In this document: one piece after another, positions 58,214-64,000 of the stretch
Layout of the letters: every line of letters starts with the position of its first letter
How positions within the stretch are numbered: the first letter of the stretch is position 1
Assembly (NCBI GenBank): GCA_001051155.2
Contig: JYIP02000006.1
Span: 2,914,001 to 2,978,000, forward strand
Reading direction: 5' to 3'
DNA length: 64,000 nt
Source: Chrysoporthe austroafricana
Lineage: Eukaryota; Ascomycota; Sordariomycetes; Diaporthales; Cryphonectriaceae
Notes under the pieces: model-generated
What the model was told of the DNA's origin: nothing
The model's input: the letters and a program-made list of their open reading frames with translations, nothing else
The model's database searches: none
Position numbers and translations under genes: made by a program

Positions 58214-60285
58214 TCACAACCCAGGAGACATCGGCCGGCTGAGAGGCAAATTCATCGTTTGGGGAGTCGATGCACCGCTCCGTGCTTTCTCGTCCACCCA
58301 CAAGTGCCCGCCGGCGTCCTCCAGCAACTCGACACATTCTCGATTCGCAGTCCTTCTTGCTAGGAAGAGTGGTGTGTTATTTGCTGAGTTCCTGGTGTGG
58401 ACACTGGCCCCGCGCGTGAGCAGTTCCTTGATGATGTCTGGGTTGGCGCTCATGGCCGCAAGGTGCAAAGCTGTGTTTCCAGCATAGTCGGCCTTCTTGA
58501 GCAACTGGTGGTTAAATTCGTCCCCTTCGAGCATCTCTCGAATACTTTGCAGCTCGCCTCTTTCTATAGCATATCCGAGGGCCGAAAATGCTGCTTCAGT
58601 GGCCGTGAGCCTGATTGCCGCCGAGTCCAGCGTTCCAGCTGGGTGCGAGAAGCTTGGACTTGTCATTTCGGTCACTAACAAATTCGTATGATCAGCTAAC
58701 CATTCTCAACGTCATACAGATACTTCTGTAGCGGATGGTACCATGCCATGAAAGAAGCCGGGAAGGGGGGGGGGTTGCCTCCACGATGGTAATCCCAAAT
58801 AGGAGCGGGAGAACCTGGGTGAAAGCCAATCATGCCAGAAAAATCGGCTTTCCCGCAGAGTGCACTAGCAATCCTATGTGAGAAGTCTCAATACCGTAGC
58901 CACCTCTCTGTTGAGGTAGCTTCTTGTACACCCGTGACTGGTAGACCATTTGGGAAATGTGTCCATAACCAGCTTGGGATAGAACAGACAAATAGCTACT
59001 TACTTTCTCCACGAATGGAATGCGCCATCTGGGCGGTGATTTCAGCATAGGAGAGGTTCTGCACAGCCAACAGATAGCCAAGCTTCGTGAGGGCAGCTTC
59101 TGTCGTCAAGTCATGCCCGAATACAACTCCTGCTCTGCCTAGGATTGTGCCGGGCGCATATAGCGGCGAGACGAAGCCGTTCGTGCACTGGCTGACGTTC
59201 ATGATGACGATGCCTCTCTCTACGGCCTCACGAATCACTCTCGTCAGACTGCCATCCACACCTCCTGGGGCGTTGCCCACTGTCCGGTCATTCCAATCAG
59301 CATCTAGACAGCAAAGGATCCATAGCTATGACAAAGTGTTCGGGAACAGGTCCCCTCTCAGAAGTCTTCTGTCTTCTAGAAGAAGGTCTTCACGAGCGGA
59401 ATAGTACTCACTGCCGAATGTTTCAAGGATGAGACCTCTCAGATTGGGGACACGGAGTACAGAATCGACCATCTCTGGCTTGATGCCAGGAAATATCCGC
59501 AGACAGGCCACGTGCGCTGTATCGATATATTTGGTGACCTGAAACTCGGCTATTCTCGTAGGTCGGCGGACGAGCGCCCAGTTTACATCGACTCCGAGAC
59601 TTGTCACCTTCGCAAGAGGCTCGCAATTTGGGCTGTCAAAGGCCTCGAACGCAGATGCCGAAACCTTTGTCGTCCTATTGCCTCTGAATAAGGTGTGGTG
59701 GAAAAATAGGCAGACCTCCGGGATCACGAAAGTCCCAGCGATGATCAGCGACCCCAGCAGATTGTCCACGGCGTCGGACTGAAGGGCAAAGATGGAAGCT
59801 TGAGAGCCCGTGAGAATGACCGGCTTGCCCAGATCTGACATCATGAAGGACAAAGCGGATGCAGAGTAGGCCAGGGAGTCCGTTCCGTGCAGTACTACGA
59901 AGCCATCAAAGAGGTGATAGTTCTCCTTGACTGTCAAGGCGATCTCCGTCCAGCCGACGGATGAGATGGAACTTGAATCCAGCAGGGGCGAGAATTCGAG
60001 GATGCCGTATCGAACATGTCGCGAATAGGCACTGGGGGGTGTTCGGAGAGAGTCCAGGATGAGTTTCTCCCCGTTCTTGTATGCGTGTAGCTGGACCGGA
60101 GCAGAGGAATCGTTGAAAGAAGGCCTAGGCGCCATCGCATTCTTCAGGAATCCCGTTGCTGGCACGAGGCCATCTGGCGATGGCTGCATGCAGATGGTAC
60201 CTCCGGTCATGATGATGAGCACCCGAGACTCTAAATACTTGACGTCCGGGTCGCCGTTCGACCCGGACACGCTGACCGGGTTCAT
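58214..60285 (-). CDS. L-asparaginase (type I-like) with C-terminal ankyrin repeats
   Basis: Hydrolyses asparagine to aspartate and ammonia; cytosolic, since no signal peptide is visible. Exons 60285-59412, 59279-59004 and 58674-58214 give 536 residues. Catalytic motifs: VLIIMTGGTICM (nucleophile region, Thr27 or Thr30), FDGFVVLHGTDSLAYSASAL (second Thr-Asp pair) and KPVILTGSQ. LRGLILETFGMGNAPGG spans the first splice. The C-terminus carries ankyrin repeats (AGNTALHLAAMSANPDIIKE and NTPLFLARRTANRECVELLE), the usual eukaryotic type I layout seen in human ASPG. Intron 2 is 329 bases, long for this window. Family and catalytic residues look intact. Confidence 0.94.
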
Positions 60286-61502
60286 GGTGGGCCGGTAGTT
60301 GGTAGGCTCAGTGGAGGAGTGAGTCTATGGCAGTCAGCTTGGATGCTCAGAAATCACGAGAAGAGTATCATCCCACGGCGGCTAATCTACGAGCGTTAGA
60401 TCAATGGACCAATTAGTCCATAAGCCACCAACTTAGGGGAGGACTTTGTCTCGGGCGTTTTTCCACCAGGCGGTTACCAGGATAACACTCTGAGGGAGTA
60501 GCTGATAGTGCATACCTGATTTGTAGGCGTACAATACGCGTGATACTCCGAGACAGTCGTCTGATGGCCTCTTACAGGATCCGAAATGATTCTCGGCAGC
60601 GAAGAGACCAAAAAAAGTCTGCTGTGACGAGTCTGCTTCCCCTTTTCTAGATGGCGGGAAAACGCCGTTTAGAGGCTGAGCCGCCCGGACCACGCTGCCT
60701 CTCGAGTCGTTACCTATTACCCCATAATAACCTAATGCATCGACAATGAGGGACACCCATGACCACCACAGCGACTCTCAGCCGACGGATTCTTGATGGG
60801 CTGTCTGGGGTCTGGGGAACGAGTCCTGCGTCTTCTGTGCTAAGAAAAGTCACGATTGCAAGGATCCGATGCCGGATATCGAGTTACAGCAGGGGAGCAG
60901 GAGACCTCGGTTCCTGTACATACTGAATGCTTACGTAATGCGATATCCCGCGCAACTTCTGTCACATCACTCTCGGATGACTAGACGAGTGTTCGATTAA
61001 CAATAAGTACCCGCCGGAACAGCCTTGGTATGAACTGTGTATCGGCCTCTAGGGTCATTTAGACAAGACGCCTGTCGCAATGAGGATTGCTAATTTGACA
61101 GCAAGGTGAGATCGATGCTCTGCTTGCCCGAGCGCGCACACGTGCGCTTAGCTGCTGCGCGCTTTGACGGCGGTTCCGGCTATTAACTGGGGCACAGGTC
61201 TGTCCGATCAGGCATAACGAGTTTACGACACCGTATATTCACATCACCGACTACTGCTCCATCTTGTTTACCGGCGATAAACTATAGACGCGTCTCTCAA
61301 CTATCTGCTGACACTTGTCCGGCCCATAAGGCTCGTCCCGATGGCGGCAGCAGATCTAAGCGCAGGTCCGCAAAGGACCTCACGCAAGGCACCTCGGAGT
61401 TTGAGGTTGTCTTCGATACTTCAATAGTCACCTTTCATCCTAAGACGTCCGGCGCAAAGAAGGCAATGACAAGGAGACTGAGTCTGTGAGATAGTACCTT
61501 AG
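60286..61502. other. Intergenic, divergent region upstream of trimethyllysine dioxygenase
   Basis: About 1.2 kb. It must include the promoter and probably the first coding exon(s) of the dioxygenase gene. A short frame with Cys-x2-Cys-x6-Cys (60827-60859) is open to 61000 but has no upstream start. An ATG at 61341 opens 29 basic codons (MAAADLSAGPQRTSRKAPRS), which could be a presequence; a join to the next exon is unproven. Confidence 0.4.
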
Positions 61503-63153
61503 ACCCCCAGGACCCGCTGTCTCGGGACGATATGGCTGACATGGAGACTCACCAGGCCGACTTTGTGGCTGAGGTGAGCCTTGGACAATGCCATGCGTCA
61601 GGTTATTGGGATTGACTCTATTATAGGGACAATTGCCGGTGTTCTCAATGTGTCAACCAGGCCACCATGCAGAAAAGTTTCAGGATTTTTAACATTCCCA
61701 GTAGCGTTGCCCCTATAGAGGTCACATTGGAGAACGAAGGAGTGAGAATTGAATGTGAGCTACTACTTGCCGTTACTTTTCATCTGGCACGCTCCGGTCC
61801 TCACAAAGTTGGAAACAGGGAATCATGAGCACCACGAGAGCTTCTATGACTGGGCCTTCATCACCCGGTATCTCTACCGGACTACAAGGCCCCACCTGGA
61901 GATCAGGTATGGATTTACTCTCATAGCATCGGACATAATTACTCACCAAGGCAGCAAAAATCGCCAACTCTGGGGATCAGAGATTGCGAATGATCCTCCA
62001 ACTGTCAGCTACGAGGAAGTCATGGACACTACGTCTGAAAGCGGGCTCGCTAGATTGACCGACTCCATAGTGAGGTTTTTCGGAGCTTCCATCCTGTGCT
62101 CGAGGTCTGACTGCAGGTCTAGATAAAGCACGGGCTCGTCTTTGTTGACAACACCCCTTTTGACGATGCCGTCCACACTAAGAAGCTCCTGGAGCGGATT
62201 GGGCCCATCAGGGAGACACACTACGGTGGCTTCTACGATTTCGTGCCTGACATGGCTAAAGCCGACACCGCTTACACCAACATAGCACTGCCCGCGCACA
62301 CCGACACGACTTACTTCACAGACCCTGCCGGCCTACAAGCATTCCACATGTTGTCTCACACTGCGCTCGACGGATCGCAGCCCGCCGGAGGCGAGTCGCT
62401 TCTTGTGGACGGGATTCATGCAGCAGAGATACTGCGCAGAGAGGATCCCAGGCTATTCGACGCATTGCGCCTCCGCGATGTGCCGTGGCATGCCAGCGGC
62501 AATCAAGGCGTCACCATCACCCCAGCCACTTTGGAGCCTGTTATACGTACCTACCCAGACAGAGTTCCAGAGCCACCAATACTTCGCATCAGGTGGAACA
62601 ACGATGACAGGGGCGGTGAGTGTTCCCGAAGACATTGAGCCGATGCGGCACCCCTTGTCTCAAGTACAGTAGTATGCCTATTTCGCATCATGAACACGTA
62701 CTGACGTGAGCCTGAATTTTTCAAGTGATGCCTCTCGGCAAACTCGCCGAACCCTTGCTCAAATGGTATGAGGCCGCAAGCAAGTTCGACGAGATCCTTA
62801 GGAGAAGCAGCTCGGAGTACTGGTTTCAACTGAAGCCGGGAAGAACCTTGAGTATGCCTGATCCTTGCCCGCGGCGTAACCATAGACTCGGCATTGGCTG
62901 ACGACATGAAAGTCTTTGACAATTATAGAGTCCTGCACGGTCGAAGCGCATTCATAGGACTTAGAAGAATGTGTGGCGCATACAGTAAGTTTCATATGCA
63001 GTATCCTCTTTGTGCATCGAACAGTGCCTGTGCATGCCAGGGTCATCCATGTTGACAGGTCGTGATTTTGCAGTAAATTGGGATGACTTCGTGTCTTGCT
63101 GGAGAAATACAAACTTCTCTCGGGAGAAGGTGTTGGCCCAGGTAATTGGATAA
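61503..63153 (+). CDS. Trimethyllysine dioxygenase (carnitine biosynthesis), 5' end unresolved
   Basis: Fe(II)/2-oxoglutarate enzyme that makes hydroxytrimethyllysine, the first step to carnitine. Supported exons: one ending at 61573 (TLWLR), then 61627-61754, 61819-61906, 61955-62069, 62123-62615, 62726-62851, 62913-62984 and 63074-63153, giving 367 residues from Asp of DNCRCSQC. The N-terminal DUF971-like domain has CRCSQC. The catalytic domain has GPIRETHYGGFYDFVPDMAK, the HxD iron motif in NIALPAHTDTTYFTDPAGLQ, SGNQGVTI, and the distal His in FDNYRVLHGRSAFIG, then CWRNTNFSRE. All iron ligands are present. Upstream of 61573 the frame closes at 61500, so one or more 5' exons are missing from this model. 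Confidence 0.9.
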
Positions 63154-64000
63154 ACATCAGACTGTGGCTGGGCATACGAACGTGACCAACAAGGTGGACA
63201 CAGCCAGCCCCTTTCATGAGTCGGTGTAGGAACAGAAAACAGAAGAAAAAAGAAGGAAAGTAAGAAAAAGCTTTTTGGCTTTCATTTCTCGAGCTCGTTG
63301 AAAAACAAGAAGCGTACCCGTGCATGGGTGTTGAGGTCGTATAAGTGTGCTATCTGTTGGACTTGTAGCATATACAGTTTGAAGACCTGTCATGGCCTGG
63401 TTGGAGTCGTGGAAGCTGTTTGCCGTCATGCTGCCCCCCCTTTTAGCTTATCTGCGATTGGGTTCGTGTGTGGGCGCCGCAGTAGCCCCCTAGCATCTAG
63501 ACAGGCGGCCTGGGCAATGAGCACGACATACCCCACCATTGGTCCCCTAAACCTGAACGCTACGCCCATCCCAAGCCCCGCCCCAAGGTCGTCCACCGCC
63601 CGTCCCCCAGGCCCCCAGGCCTGGCCCATGCTCCACTTTGCCATCGGAGCCAGCGAGCCTCCTTGTCTCGTCTGCTGCACTGCGATTTTCCAGCTGTTGG
63701 TCTGGACTCTGTTGTCTTCCTGTCAACCTAATCCATATGGTACCCTACAGCCGTCTGACCTCAGCCCTACCTCATCCCGACCTGCGATCCTTCACCTTCC
63801 CCCAACCTTCTTGCCTCGCAAGGCTCTGGCGACATTTTGCTGGCCCCTCAGAGACGTCAAACCCGACCGTCCGCGCAGGAGCTGGGAAGTAACTGCTGCG
63901 AGCCCTCGAATACACTCGACGCCCAGTTCAGCGCTGCTCGAACGCGGATCTCGACTTTTGACTCTTCTCGGTGCCGCTTCTCCGGACCTCGCCGCCAAAC
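63154..64000. other. Right-end intergenic sequence
   Basis: No gene supported. A purine-rich run (about 63236-63272) sits just past the dioxygenase stop. The last 350 bases are pyrimidine-rich and may be the leader of a gene beyond the window. Confidence 0.4.

Overview
The window is nuclear DNA of a filamentous ascomycete (Pezizomycotina, most likely Sordariomycetes). The basis for this is short GT-AG introns of mostly 50-110 bases with fungal splice signals, dense genes on both strands, no operons, and proteins typical of that group: a Vac8 with an MGNCSSSCC lipidation start, a Cdc12-type septin, Prp45, Pwp2, a questin-oxidase-like protein, an asparaginase with ankyrin repeats, and a mitochondrial-type trimethyllysine dioxygenase. 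A small AT-rich patch holding a Ty3/gypsy reverse-transcriptase scrap fits a genome that decays its transposons. No species can be named.

Layout. 1-13 kb: VAC8 (-, runs off the left edge), SNF4/AMPK gamma (+), a 1,254-residue RhoGAP (+) and a membrane PhoD-type phosphatase (-). 13-20 kb: a p24 cargo receptor (+), the AT-rich patch with the retroelement relic, the splicing factor Prp45 (+) and a single-pass membrane protein that looks like a GH16 enzyme lacking its catalytic domain (+). 21-30 kb: Tim22 (-), the deubiquitinase Ubp15 (-) and a mitochondrial dehydrogenase kinase (+). 30-42 kb: septin Cdc12 (-), Pwp2/Utp1 (+), a questin-oxidase-like protein (-) and a WD40/inositol 5-phosphatase (-). 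43-56 kb: a small membrane-anchored protein (+), a CID/RS/proline/RGG RNA-binding protein (+), PP2A B56 subunit (-), TFIIIC subunit Tfc1 (+) and a BCS1-like AAA ATPase (-). 57-64 kb: a DUF1330-type protein (+), the asparaginase/ankyrin protein (-) and trimethyllysine dioxygenase (+).

The genes do not form one pathway. They are mostly conserved housekeeping genes in alternating orientation, giving several divergent promoters (VAC8/SNF4, PhoD/p24, CDC12/PWP2, B56/TFC1, BCS1-like/DUF1330, asparaginase/TMLD). I reconstructed splicing by hand; exon sums divide by three for every gene called complete. The 5' ends of the trimethyllysine dioxygenase gene and of the small gene at 43.1 kb remain unresolved.

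I found no convincing undescribed system. The points most worth a second look are the GH16-like gene without a catalytic domain, the reverse-transcriptase relic, a 12-base microexon, a GC-AG intron, and the odd 5' end of the trimethyllysine dioxygenase gene. No tRNA, rRNA, CRISPR array or intact transposon was seen.
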